Part shown: positions 26,144 to 35,189 of the stretch, piece by piece
How positions within the stretch are numbered: the first letter of the stretch is position 1
Layout of the letters: every line of letters begins with the position of its first letter
DNA from: Arcticibacter pallidicorallinus
Lineage (GTDB): Bacteria; Bacteroidota; Bacteroidia; Sphingobacteriales; Sphingobacteriaceae
Direction: 5' to 3'
NCBI RefSeq assembly: GCF_003002875.1
Contig: NZ_PVTH01000002.1
Coordinates: forward strand, 434,001 to 498,000
Length of the DNA: 64,000 nt
The notes under the pieces: model-generated
Database searches by the model: none
The model's input: the letters and a program-made list of their open reading frames with translations, nothing else
What the model was told of the DNA's origin: nothing
Translations under genes and position numbers: made by a program

Positions 26144-27253
26144 TTAGAGGATCAGTTGATCGGGAATTTCTTTGATAATCTGAGCACCTCCGTTCAGAAT
26201 AAGTTCAGTGACTTCAATAATGTCAGCAGGTGAAACGATCTTGTTCCTGGGAAGTAATTCCGAACAAACATATTTTACTATCTCATTTTTGCTTTCGAGA
26301 TTAGCGGGCGGACTAAACGGCAGGATTTGTCCCAGGGCTTTCCAGGGAGCATGCTGAGGGTTAGTCAAGGCATAAAGTACAATCACGGGGGTGTTTGCTG
26401 CTGCTGCAAGGTGAACGGTACCTGTATTTACAGATATTACCAGGCGGGACTTCCGTATCAGTTCGCCGAACTCGTTGAGAGTGAAGCATCCGCCCAGGGA
26501 AAAAGAACTTTTGCCGGTCTCGGCTGCCAGCTGATCTGTCAGCGCTTTCTCACCGGCACTTCCAGTAAAAAGGACCTGATAGTTCAGCTTGTTGATAAGG
26601 GTTTTTGCAGTCTCTATCCATAAGTTATGGGGATAAGCTCTTTTTTGCTCGCTCACACCTGCATGCAATATTAGCCAGGGTCGCTTTGTATCAACCCCTG
26701 CCTGATGTGTCTTTTTTAGCGCTTCTTTTTGAGCGTACTGGTCTTCCCTGATAGTGAGCAGTTCATTTTCGGAAGATGCTCCTAGTTCAGCAACCAGATC
26801 GAGATCTCGCCTGACCTGGTGCTTTATGCGGGTATAAGGTTCCTCGTCGGGCACCCAGTGCGTAAGTAACTCATAGGGATTTTCCCTGCAGTAGGCCAGC
26901 CTCGCGGGGATGCCTGAAAGGTAGGCGAGCATTACTGCCGGAAGAGGGTTTTGACTATAGACCGTGAATACTACAGCGAGATCGAAATTGCGTTCCCGGA
27001 GAAGGGGAATGAGGTTCAGGAAGCCACTCTCATCCGGGGTGCTGGTTTTCACCCAGGGAAAGTCGCACACCATAACATCGTCTATTTCCGGGATCAAATG
27101 AGCAGCTCCAGCGGCCATTGAGGAGGTTAATACTGTGATCTTTGCCTGGAAGGTTTCTTTAAGCGCCCTGATAGCGGGAGAGCTCATCAGCAGATCGCCA
27201 AGGTTATCGGGGCGAATACAGAGTATGTTGTTATATTTTAGTTGCGGCATCAT
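26144..27253 (-). CDS. second glycosyltransferase family 9 (heptosyltransferase-like)
   Basis: About 369 residues from the ATG at 27253 (MMPQL); longer upstream starts would lie deep inside the phosphatase gene. It has ILCIRPDNLGDLLMSSPAIR at the N-terminus and ILHAGVSEQKRAYP with SVNTGTVHLAAAA in the C-terminal domain. It overlaps the phosphatase gene by 23 bases, so the three minus-strand genes are one operon. It is clearly diverged from the opposite-facing GT9 gene, so the pair is not a recent duplication. Confidence 0.85.
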   Translation of the reverse strand: MMPQLKYNNILCIRPDNLGDLLMSSPAIRALKETFQAKITVLTSSMAAGAAHLIPEIDDVMVCDFPWVKTSTPDESGFLNLIPLLRERNFDLAVVFTVYSQNPLPAVMLAYLSGIPARLAYCRENPYELLTHWVPDEEPYTRIKHQVRRDLDLVAELGASSENELLTIREDQYAQKEALKKTHQAGVDTKRPWLILHAGVSEQKRAYPHNLWIETAKTLINKLNYQVLFTGSAGEKALTDQLAAETGKSSFSLGGCFTLNEFGELIRKSRLVISVNTGTVHLAAAANTPVIVLYALTNPQHAPWKALGQILPFSPPANLESKNEIVKYVCSELLPRNKIVSPADIIEVTELILNGGAQIIKEIPDQLIL

Positions 27254-27779
27254 TGATCGTTCTGACGGTAAAATCGGCATGGTTAAAGTCATTCATCATC
27301 CATTCGGTTTCGTTTCCATTATCAATTAAAATGGTGCGACAGCCCGCACGGTTCCCGGCCTCAATGTCGTGCAGGATATCACCGATCATCCACGATTTGG
27401 CGAGATCTATTTCACGGTCTTGAGCAGCCTTTAAGATCATTCCCGGCTGTGGCTTTCTTGAAGGGCAGTCTATTGCATAGCGCTCTACACTACCCTGGGG
27501 GTGATGCGGGCAATAGTAGAATGCGTCTAGCGTAAAATCATGTTCGGCTAAAAGTTCCCTGATCTTTTGCTCCACTTGTCTGAGGGCTGATTCTTCAAAA
27601 TACCCGCGGGCAACACCGGATTGATTGGATATCAGGATCAGCTCGTAGCCAAGTTGCTTCATTCGCTTCAGACCCTCTATAGCGTGATCCTGGAGACGAA
27701 TGAGATCCGGATTAACATTGAATGGCACGTCGACAATGAGGGTGCCGTCTTTATCCATAAATACAGCCTTATTTCGCAT
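27231..27779 (-). CDS. HAD-IIIA phosphatase, GmhB-like (D,D-heptose 1,7-bisphosphate phosphatase family)
   Basis: A 182-residue HAD hydrolase, start at 27779 (MRNKAVFMDKDGTL). The catalytic DxD (DKDGT), SNQSG, RKPQPGMI and IGDILHDIEAGNRAG motifs are present. GmhB enzymes carry a Cys/His zinc loop; here CPHHP is followed after about a dozen residues by DCPSRKP where CxC is usual, so one Cys appears replaced by Ser. Next to GT9 genes a heptose phosphate is the natural substrate, although histidinol-phosphate and other sugar phosphates are used by relatives. No gmhA or hldE is in view. Confidence 0.78.
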   Translation of the reverse strand: MRNKAVFMDKDGTLIVDVPFNVNPDLIRLQDHAIEGLKRMKQLGYELILISNQSGVARGYFEESALRQVEQKIRELLAEHDFTLDAFYYCPHHPQGSVERYAIDCPSRKPQPGMILKAAQDREIDLAKSWMIGDILHDIEAGNRAGCRTILIDNGNETEWMMNDFNHADFTVRTINDAATKI

Positions 27780-27784
27780 GTCGG

Positions 27785-28741
27785 TTATACCGTTTTCGTT
27801 TGTATAACATCCCGTATCGTTTGCTCCCAATCTTGTGTGAACCTTTCGATATTATAGCGGCTCAGGGCCGTTTTTCTACCTTCAACGCCAAGACTTGCAG
27901 CGTGTTCTCTATTCTGAAGGAGCTGCTGCATCTTCTCGACCAATTTGTCAATATCGGTGTGAATAAAGCCGTTGACGTTATTGGTGATTACAGTCGGGAG
28001 TTCAGTAGTCGCCATGCCAACTATCGGAAGGCCCAGCATCATGGCTTCGCAGACCGCCAGACCGTGGCTGGTGTAGCGTATCGGATTGAAGAAGAATCTG
28101 TATCTGCTGATGAATTCGGGTAATTGGGGGTGAAGTACTTCGCCCAGACCCAGTTCCCCTGTGTTCATCCCGATCAGGTCAAGAGGAACATGCTTGCGGA
28201 CTTCAAGGAAAATATCGAGTCCAAGGAGACGACCCCTGCTTGGCAAGTTGTTTATAACAACGATTCCTTTGTTAATTTCTCCGGTGTAGGGAATGTCGGG
28301 AACGGTTACTCCATGTTCAATCACCCGGGTTCTCGTATTGTTATTGTCCCACATCAGGCGATTGAAGTGCGTAACATGCACGAGCAGGATATCCGGATCG
28401 TTGACGACGTGCCTGGTGTCGGTAGGATGCTGCCGGGGAGGGTCGTGTTCAATGTATATTTTCGGAAGCGCACGCTGCTCAGGCGTCAGGACTTCGTACT
28501 GATCTTCGAGATAGTTTTTATTGGTCTGAAAGATAATACAGTCGAAGGCCAGTTTAGGAATATCGTCGACGTGTACTTCGTGGACATTGTTTCCGAAGGG
28601 GAACGTTTCGCCTCTTCCATAATATCCTTCTGTTTTTCCCTCCTTGACAGGAATATAGATGTCATAGTTCCCCTGAGAGAGGTAAAAAAGATAGCTGCCA
28701 TGAATGTGCCAGGTAAAAATCTTAGGTCTGATGTTATTCAT
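27785..28741 (-). CDS. glycosyltransferase family 4
   Basis: A 318-residue GT-B enzyme. The C-terminal domain shows RYTSHGLAVCEAMMLGLPIVG and TNNVNGFIHTDI, the usual donor-binding region of GT4 proteins; the N-terminus (KIFTWHIHGSYLFYL) suits an acceptor domain. It is the first gene of the minus-strand arm, 5 bases upstream of the phosphatase. It probably extends the same glycan as the facing arm. Substrate unknown. Confidence 0.85.
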   Translation of the reverse strand: MNNIRPKIFTWHIHGSYLFYLSQGNYDIYIPVKEGKTEGYYGRGETFPFGNNVHEVHVDDIPKLAFDCIIFQTNKNYLEDQYEVLTPEQRALPKIYIEHDPPRQHPTDTRHVVNDPDILLVHVTHFNRLMWDNNNTRTRVIEHGVTVPDIPYTGEINKGIVVINNLPSRGRLLGLDIFLEVRKHVPLDLIGMNTGELGLGEVLHPQLPEFISRYRFFFNPIRYTSHGLAVCEAMMLGLPIVGMATTELPTVITNNVNGFIHTDIDKLVEKMQQLLQNREHAASLGVEGRKTALSRYNIERFTQDWEQTIRDVIQTKTV

Positions 28742-28887
28742 TAAGTGGTTTATAGGTAGACTACAGACAAACGAACCTGCCGCTTTGTTTATAGTGAGCA
28801 GCGTTTTGCGAAGCAGTGATGGACAAGATGTAATTTGTTCAAAAACTTATTGAGGCTTATGTGTTTATAGAAAACAACCCTATTGAT

Positions 28888-30444
28888 ATGATAACATCAG
28901 ACAAGACACCAGAAAATAGCAACCAGCGGGATGCTAAAACAAGGAGCCTATGGCAGGAAAATGCTCAGCGCATAGCGACTGCCAGTTCAGAAGAAAGCGT
29001 TACCTCAGAACTCTTTGATGTCGTTGTTGTAGGCGCAGGTATCACCGGATTGACAACCGCCCTGCTGTTGCAGGAAGCTGGTTTACGTTGCGTTATTACG
29101 GAGGCGAAGAATCCGGGATTCGGTGCAACAGGAGGCACGACATCGCATATAAATACGATGCTGGATACGTCATATGATATTATCGAAAGGGACTTTGGTT
29201 TGGATAATGCCAGGCTTGTCGCTGCAGCGACAATGGAGTCTATAGCATTGATCTATAACAATGTAAAGAAATACAAGATAGACTGCGATTTCAGTTTCCG
29301 GGATGGATATCTTTTTGCGGAGGATGAGGCAGAAGCGCAGAGCTTGAAGGAAATTTTTGCCGCCTCGAAGCGCGTCGGAGTTGATGTGGAGGAAGCAGAT
29401 CATTTGCCAATACCCTTGAGTTACCAGTCTGTCATTGTTTTTAAGAATCAGGCTCAGATAGATCCGATAAAATATATTAATGGTCTTTTCAATGCGTTCA
29501 TTGCTGCTGGAGGTTTGTTTATTGCGAATAATAAAGTTGAAGAGACTAAGCTTGAGGATGGGGTCCACACGCTTCGATGTACACGATTGAATTTACGTGC
29601 CAGGAAAATCGTGTATGCCACTCATATCCCACCCGGAATAAACATCCTGCATCTGAGGTGCGCTCCTTATCGGAGTTATGTGCTCGCTGTCCAGTTGGAA
29701 GAAGGTTGCCCCGACGAGCTGGTTTACGACATGAAAGACCCCTATCATTATTTCAGATCTCATGAGATGGGCGGGAAGAAATATCTTATCCTTGGAGGGG
29801 AAGACCATAAAACCGGACACTCCGAGCCGGCGGAATCATTTGCGGCGTTGGAGCAGTATCTCCAGAAACACTTCCGGGTAAGATCTATAGATTATCGATG
29901 GTCTGCCCAGTTTTATGAATCTGCGGATGGACTGCCCTATATTGGAGAATTGCCTTCTGCGGACAAAGGCATTTATACGGCGACCGGTTTTAGTGGCAAT
30001 GGCATTACCTGGGGGAGCTTTTCAGGTTTATTGTTGAAAGATATCCTGCTGGAAAACGACAGCCCCTTCAGTAACTTGTTTGCTCCTGCACGGCTGAAGC
30101 CGGTGGCCGGTTTCAAGGAGTTTGTGAGAGAGAACGCTGATGTTGCCTATCGCTATATTGCCGACCGTGTCAAGATTTCCAAGCTGGACTCCGTCAGTTC
30201 GCTGGCTTCCGATTCAGGAACGGTTGTAAAATATGAAGACAAGAAGGTCGCCGTTTACAAGGACAGTGGGGGGGGAATACATGCTTTAGATCCGGTGTGT
30301 ACGCATGCCGGTTGTATTGTAAAATGGAACGGTACGGAGAAAAGCTGGGACTGCCCCTGCCACGGCGGACGTTTTGATATAGACGGCAAGGTACTGACAG
30401 GTCCTCCAAGAAAGGACTTGCAAAAACTTGATATTAAGGAATAA
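28888..30444 (+). CDS. FAD-dependent oxidoreductase with C-terminal Rieske [2Fe-2S] domain
   Basis: A 518-residue protein from the ATG at 28888 (MITSDKTPEN). The DadA/GlpO-type FAD-binding fold begins with VVVVGAGITGLTTALLLQEA; the C-terminal 90 residues form a Rieske domain with CTHAGC and CPCHGGRF, which supply the two Cys and two His ligands. The fusion is common in soil bacteria, but the substrate is not established; amine or amino-acid oxidation is the usual annotation. An 81-residue gene follows 4 bases later. No transport or pathway gene beside it narrows the role. Confidence 0.85.
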   Translation: MITSDKTPENSNQRDAKTRSLWQENAQRIATASSEESVTSELFDVVVVGAGITGLTTALLLQEAGLRCVITEAKNPGFGATGGTTSHINTMLDTSYDIIERDFGLDNARLVAAATMESIALIYNNVKKYKIDCDFSFRDGYLFAEDEAEAQSLKEIFAASKRVGVDVEEADHLPIPLSYQSVIVFKNQAQIDPIKYINGLFNAFIAAGGLFIANNKVEETKLEDGVHTLRCTRLNLRARKIVYATHIPPGINILHLRCAPYRSYVLAVQLEEGCPDELVYDMKDPYHYFRSHEMGGKKYLILGGEDHKTGHSEPAESFAALEQYLQKHFRVRSIDYRWSAQFYESADGLPYIGELPSADKGIYTATGFSGNGITWGSFSGLLLKDILLENDSPFSNLFAPARLKPVAGFKEFVRENADVAYRYIADRVKISKLDSVSSLASDSGTVVKYEDKKVAVYKDSGGGIHALDPVCTHAGCIVKWNGTEKSWDCPCHGGRFDIDGKVLTGPPRKDLQKLDIKE

Positions 30445-30448
30445 AGAT

Positions 30449-30694
30449 ATGATTTCGCACTTTGACGAACCATTTGAGGTACAGATTATCAGGGCTGATG
30501 AGGTACGCCGCTATCTCATCAGCCCTGTATACCATAAAATGCATACAGAAGCTTCTTTCAGTGTCTCCCTCGATGGGAAAGATCTTGGTAAGCTCAAACG
30601 GCATACCATCAAGCGGTGGATCTGGGAAGAAGGTAAAGTTGAACAAGCTTTAGCTGATGAAATTGGAATCAAGATAGATGATCATTTTAGCTGA
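30449..30694 (+). CDS. hypothetical 81-residue protein next to the Rieske oxidoreductase
   Basis: Starting at 30449 (MISHFDEPFEVQI), 4 bases after the oxidoreductase stop, and giving an 81-residue acidic soluble protein. It contains LISPVYHKMHTEASFSV and a KRHTIKRWIWEEG segment near residues 48-60. The close spacing suggests co-translation and perhaps a linked function. I do not recognise the family. Confidence 0.6.
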   Translation: MISHFDEPFEVQIIRADEVRRYLISPVYHKMHTEASFSVSLDGKDLGKLKRHTIKRWIWEEGKVEQALADEIGIKIDDHFS

Positions 30695-30829
30695 TTGTTT
30701 TGTGGAATATTTTCCGCCAAGTCTTTCGATATCAAGTTAGAATGTAGGTTATAGGTTAACAAAATTTAACAATAGATGGTGTAAGAACACCAATATTTAT
30801 TTTTATCATTGTTAACCTTTTAAACCTAT

Positions 30830-33586
30830 ATGAAATTAACCTACCTTATCATCTTTTGTGTATTTGTTTCGACATCTCTCTTCGGTCAGCAGCGGCACAC
30901 ACTGAAAGGCTCAGTGATTGATACCGCCTCTAATGTCAAAATGGTTAATGTTTCGGTAAGCGTCATAGCTGCCAGGGACTCTATTCTTATCGATTTCGGT
31001 CGTACGAATGCCAGTGGGGAGTTTCAGCTGAACAAACTGAAACCGGGGAAGGCTATTCTGTTGTTGACTTACCCGGGATATGCCGATTATGTAGAGCAGA
31101 TCCAGATCGATTCGCTAAAAGAGATGAAGGATTTAGGTTCCTTGAAAATGATCTTAAAAGCTAATTTACTGGCCGAGGTGATCGTAAAGGCGAAAGCGGC
31201 TGCGGTAAAGATAAAAGGCGATACCACTGAATTTAACGCAGGGAGCTTTGAGATTCAACCTAATTCGCGGGTGGAAGATTTGCTTAAGCAGTTTCCCGGA
31301 ATTCAGGTTGATAAGGATGGGAAAATTACAGCACAAGGTGAAACGGTTAACAAAGTGCTCGTTGATGGAGAAGAGTTCTTTGGAGATGACCCGACGCTGG
31401 TTACCAAAAATATCCGTGCGGACATGGTCGACAAAGTACAGCTGTATGATAAGAAGAGCGACCAGGCAACTTTTACGGGTATAGATGATGGTGAGAAGAC
31501 GAAAACTCTCAACATCAAATTGAAAGAGGATAAGAAAAGCGGCTATTTCGGAAAGGTGGAGACTGGGGGCGGCAACGACGACTTCTATCGTGGCCAGGCA
31601 ATGATCAACGTATTTAAGGGAAAGAAAAAGTTTGCTGCCTACGGTCTGGGAGGAAACGACGGGACTGTTAGTTTGGGCTGGGAGGATGCCAGTAAGTATG
31701 GAAGCGGTACACAGGTGAGCGCAGATGGTGGGATATATATATCGGGTGAGAGGTCAGACTATAATGGTCAGGGAATACCTATTTCGAGGAACGGGGGACT
31801 GCATTACGATACCAAATGGAACAGCGACAAGCATTCGGTTAATACTAATTACAAAATATCTCATCTTGAAGTGGATGGTAATTCAAGTACGATTACGCAG
31901 AATAACCTTCCAACGGGTATAATTAATAGTAACGCGGCGAGGGATTACACCAACGTCACTTTCCGGCAGAAGGTGGATGCCACTTATGAGGTTAAGCTTG
32001 ATTCGTCTACCACGTTGAAATTGATTGTGGATGGAGGAGTTTCTGAGATGGAGAATCGGGAGGCTAATGTAACGGAAAGTTATCGGGGAGTTGATACGTT
32101 GCTGAACACGGGAGTGCGGCGCAATAGTAATGAGGGTAAAGAAGAGCAGTTTTTCGCCAGTGCGCTTTATACCAAAAAGTTAAAGAAAGCAGGGCGTACT
32201 ATTTCCGTTCTTGCCAGTCAGAATCTGCGCCAAAATGAAACATCGGGATACCTTAATTCGGTGAATGAGTTTTTTAACAGGAACGGGAGTCAGGATAGCG
32301 TCCAGAACATTGATCAGCTTAAACAGAATGATAGCAAGAACTCGTCTTTTCGGACGAATCTAACCTACACCGAGCCACTCAGTACCGTCTTTTCGCTGGT
32401 AATGAATTATGGCCTCACCTTAAGCGCTAGCTCAGCTGACCGAAGATCCTATAATATGTCTGCAGGAGGACAATACAATCTTCTTGATACGGTTTTCAGC
32501 AACAACTTTGAGGTCGACGAAACACACCATCAGGGAGGGGCGATTCTTAACTATAAAAAGGATAAAGCCACTTTTAATTTCGGGTCAAAAGTAAGTACCG
32601 TGGATTTTAGACAGAAAGATATCTATGATGGACAAACCTATTCGCGTAACTTTATCAACTGGAACCCTCAGGCGACTTATCAATATCGTTTTTCTCAGCA
32701 GCGGTCATTAAGGCTTAATTATTCCGGAAACACTTCACAGCCTTCGCTTAGTCAGATACAGCCGATACGAGTGAATGACGATCCCCTGAATATTGTGGTG
32801 GGAAACCCCAACTTAAAACCTTCGTACCGGAGCAGGTTTGATTTGTCATACAATTCCTATAAGGTGATGAGCGAGCAGTACATTTATCTTTATAGCTCTT
32901 ATTCTTTCACTTCAAACCAGATTGTGCAAAACACCACGACAGACTCTGCCGGAAAGAGTGTGTATCAGGCGGTCAATCTAAGTGATAAGCAGCCTTCGAA
33001 TATGAATCTAAGTGCATATTACGGTCAGAAAGTTATCGGGAATGTGAATGTTGGCTTAGAGCTTGGGGTTTCTGGAAATACGTATTACAATTACGTAAAC
33101 GCGATTTTAAATAAAACGAAATCATATAACTATTCGGGAGGCCTACGCATCTCTCACTTTAAGCAAAAGAAATATGAGTTTTCGTTGTCTTTCAGGCCAG
33201 GCTACAGTACGAACGAATCGTCGCTTCAGCCAGATGTTGACAACAACGGATTTCTCTTCAATTCGTTTGCAGACTTTGCCGTATATCTTCCCGGGAAGTT
33301 CCAGATAAGCTCCAGCTCACGATATGAATTCAGAGAAAAAACGCAATCTTTTAACGAAGACTTCGAGCGAATGATTATCGATGCGAGGATTGAGAAAAAG
33401 TTCTTTAAATCGGAAGCTTTACGCCTTGCCTTCCGCGGGAATGATCTGCTGAATCAAAATCAAGGGATTGATAGGAGCGCAAACAACAATATGGTAATTG
33501 AAAACAGGTTTAACACCATTAAACGCAATTTTATGATATCAGCTATCTGGGATTTTAACAAAATGGGAGGAGGGGTAAAGAAATGA
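30830..33586 (+). CDS. outer-membrane beta-barrel receptor-like protein with carboxypeptidase-regulatory domain
   Basis: A 918-residue protein with signal peptide MKLTYLIIFCVFVSTSLFGQ. The N-terminal Ig-like carboxypeptidase-regulatory domain (residues about 25-115) is followed by a plug-like segment (RVEDLLKQFPGIQVDKDGK, VNKVLVDGEEFFGDDP) and a large outer-membrane barrel rich in alternating aromatic and polar residues. It differs from SusC: there is no partner SusD. The next gene, of the GLPGLI family, overlaps its stop. The pair recurs in Bacteroidota and is thought to act in the envelope, but its function is not known. Confidence 0.85.
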   Translation: MKLTYLIIFCVFVSTSLFGQQRHTLKGSVIDTASNVKMVNVSVSVIAARDSILIDFGRTNASGEFQLNKLKPGKAILLLTYPGYADYVEQIQIDSLKEMKDLGSLKMILKANLLAEVIVKAKAAAVKIKGDTTEFNAGSFEIQPNSRVEDLLKQFPGIQVDKDGKITAQGETVNKVLVDGEEFFGDDPTLVTKNIRADMVDKVQLYDKKSDQATFTGIDDGEKTKTLNIKLKEDKKSGYFGKVETGGGNDDFYRGQAMINVFKGKKKFAAYGLGGNDGTVSLGWEDASKYGSGTQVSADGGIYISGERSDYNGQGIPISRNGGLHYDTKWNSDKHSVNTNYKISHLEVDGNSSTITQNNLPTGIINSNAARDYTNVTFRQKVDATYEVKLDSSTTLKLIVDGGVSEMENREANVTESYRGVDTLLNTGVRRNSNEGKEEQFFASALYTKKLKKAGRTISVLASQNLRQNETSGYLNSVNEFFNRNGSQDSVQNIDQLKQNDSKNSSFRTNLTYTEPLSTVFSLVMNYGLTLSASSADRRSYNMSAGGQYNLLDTVFSNNFEVDETHHQGGAILNYKKDKATFNFGSKVSTVDFRQKDIYDGQTYSRNFINWNPQATYQYRFSQQRSLRLNYSGNTSQPSLSQIQPIRVNDDPLNIVVGNPNLKPSYRSRFDLSYNSYKVMSEQYIYLYSSYSFTSNQIVQNTTTDSAGKSVYQAVNLSDKQPSNMNLSAYYGQKVIGNVNVGLELGVSGNTYYNYVNAILNKTKSYNYSGGLRISHFKQKKYEFSLSFRPGYSTNESSLQPDVDNNGFLFNSFADFAVYLPGKFQISSSSRYEFREKTQSFNEDFERMIIDARIEKKFFKSEALRLAFRGNDLLNQNQGIDRSANNNMVIENRFNTIKRNFMISAIWDFNKMGGGVKK

Positions 33587-34359
33587 TGAATAGGTTTATT
33601 TTAATACTGGTACTGTTTCTTGCGCCTTGTGTCTCTGGTATAGCTCAACATGCAAGGTTTGTTGGTGAGGGTGTTATTGAGTTCGAGAAAAAAATAAACA
33701 TGCATGCCAAGGTCAAAAAAAGCATCGACAAAGAGAATGAGTCATATATGTCTAAGTACTACGAGCAGTTCGTGAAGACTCAGCCGCAGTTCCTGACGGT
33801 TAAGAGTAATCTTATCTTTGCGGCTGATAGAAGCTTGTATACGCCAATCCCGATTACGGTTACATCGCAAAACAGTATGTATGGGGACCCGAACGCTAAC
33901 CAGCCTAATGTGGTTTTCACTGATTTCAAAACAGGATTCTCTGCTGTTCAAAAGCAGGTATTTGAGGAGACCTTCCTGATAAGGGATAGTATTAGACCCA
34001 TTACCTGGAAATTAACAGGTGAAACGCGTGAGATTGCCGGTTATCAATGTCGCAGAGCTAATGGGTTGATGCTTGATTCTATTTATGTGGTAGCGTTTTA
34101 TACGGATGAGATTACGGTTTCCGGAGGACCCGAATCATTTAGCGGGCTTCCTGGAATGATACTGGGAGTGGCTCTGCCTTACGAGAATGTGACTTGGTTT
34201 GCTACGCTGGTATCAGACAAGATTGTAGATAAAAATTCGTTGAAGGCTCCGGTAAAAGGGAAGCAGATGAATAATAAAGATCTGATGGTACGTCTAAATG
34301 ACTTGGTTAAACGGTGGGGGGACAGTGCAAAAAGGATTCTGAATGATTATATTATATAA
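33583..34359 (+). CDS. GLPGLI family periplasmic protein
   Basis: A 258-residue secreted protein with signal peptide MMNRFILILVLFLAPCVSGIAQ. The family-defining motif appears as SGLPGMILGVALP near residue 190, and the preceding REIAGYQCRRA and VVAFYTDEI segments are typical. It starts in the stop codon region of the outer-membrane barrel gene (ATGATGA overlap), so the two are translationally coupled. The function of GLPGLI proteins is unestablished. Confidence 0.9.
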   Translation: MMNRFILILVLFLAPCVSGIAQHARFVGEGVIEFEKKINMHAKVKKSIDKENESYMSKYYEQFVKTQPQFLTVKSNLIFAADRSLYTPIPITVTSQNSMYGDPNANQPNVVFTDFKTGFSAVQKQVFEETFLIRDSIRPITWKLTGETREIAGYQCRRANGLMLDSIYVVAFYTDEITVSGGPESFSGLPGMILGVALPYENVTWFATLVSDKIVDKNSLKAPVKGKQMNNKDLMVRLNDLVKRWGDSAKRILNDYII

Positions 34360-34388
34360 CAAACAGGATTAAATATCCCGTTTGTTAT
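34356..34388. terminator. bidirectional terminator between converging genes
   Basis: ATAACAAACAGGAT (34356-34369) pairs with ATCCCGTTTGTTAT (34375-34388) with one mismatch. It sits at the end of the GLPGLI gene and faces the end of the DUF892 gene; TTTTTTTT downstream at about 34398-34405 serves the plus strand. Confidence 0.7.
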
Positions 34389-34406
34389 ATGTGGTAGTTT
34401 TTTTTA

Positions 34407-34958
34407 TTACTCTTCGGCTGCCTGCTCGTTAACGAATCCTTCTGCGACCTCTGTGAGAGCAACGTCAGTAGCTTTTTCGTTTTCAAGAATTTCTGAAAGC
34501 AAATTAACAACATCGGTATGTCCCATGTTTTCTGCAAAGGTTCTCAATGAGCCGTAAGTCGCAATTTCATAATGCTCAACTTTTTGAGCTGCAAGGATTA
34601 ACCCGGCGTCTCTCACCATTGTTCCTTCCTCGGTATCTTCGATCATGCTGGTCGCTTCTTCGAGAAGACCTTCCATAGCATCACACTTTTTAGCAGATGC
34701 TTTTTCTTCAAGAAGAGCGAATACTTCTTCTACCTTGGTAATATGCTCTTCTGTTTCTGCAGTGTGTTTTTCAAATGCTGCTGCCAGTTCAGGGCTTGTC
34801 GATGCTTTTTGCATTTTGGGAAGAGCTTTCACAAGATGTTTTTCTGCCCAGTAAATATCCTTCAGACCGTCAATAAAGAATTTGTGAAATTCAGAGTCTT
34901 TCATTTTTCCTGTTACGCCTGTTGGTTTTTTTTTCTTTGACTTAGAGGTAGTTGCCAT
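34407..34958 (-). CDS. ferritin-like DUF892 (YciE/YciF family) stress protein
   Basis: A 183-residue protein with a Lys-rich N-terminal tail (SKSKKKKP) followed by the DUF892 four-helix bundle: FHKFFIDGLKDIYWAEKHL, HTAETEEHITKVEEVF, and KVEHYEIATYGSLRTFAE. Glu and His residues spaced as in ferritin-like carboxylate sites suggest a di-metal centre. The family is linked to osmotic and general stress in enterobacteria. It ends tail-to-tail with the GLPGLI gene and is divergent from the phosphatidyltransferase gene. Confidence 0.88.
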   Translation of the reverse strand: MATTSKSKKKKPTGVTGKMKDSEFHKFFIDGLKDIYWAEKHLVKALPKMQKASTSPELAAAFEKHTAETEEHITKVEEVFALLEEKASAKKCDAMEGLLEEATSMIEDTEEGTMVRDAGLILAAQKVEHYEIATYGSLRTFAENMGHTDVVNLLSEILENEKATDVALTEVAEGFVNEQAAEE

Positions 34959-35131
34959 GATTTATGTTTTTTTATTAGGTTATTTAAATGTTCTTAATTA
35001 ACCCTCCCTTGATGAAATTGTTTACTGAATTTTTATTTGCCTTTAACTAGCACTCTGTGTGGAAAAATGCTTTTGTAAACCGCATGGCTTCGCTCTCAGT
35101 CAGACATTCGGTTAATCAGTTACTCTATGTC

Positions 35132-35161
35132 TTGAGATTGAGTCTATTATTATTACTTTTG
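35132..35161 (+). promoter_or_regulatory. promoter of the phosphatidyltransferase/GtrA pair
   Basis: TTG (35132-35134), a 19-base spacer and TACTTTTG (35154-35161) fit the Bacteroidota promoter pattern. Transcription would begin near 35167, leaving a leader of about 22 bases before the ATG at 35190. Confidence 0.55.
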
Positions 35162-35189
35162 CACACCTTTTATTATATAAGGTTACATT

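Noticed and set aside
28124-28744. 206-codon plus-strand frame opposite the GT4 gene
   Set aside because: Antisense to a well-conserved glycosyltransferase; no independent support.
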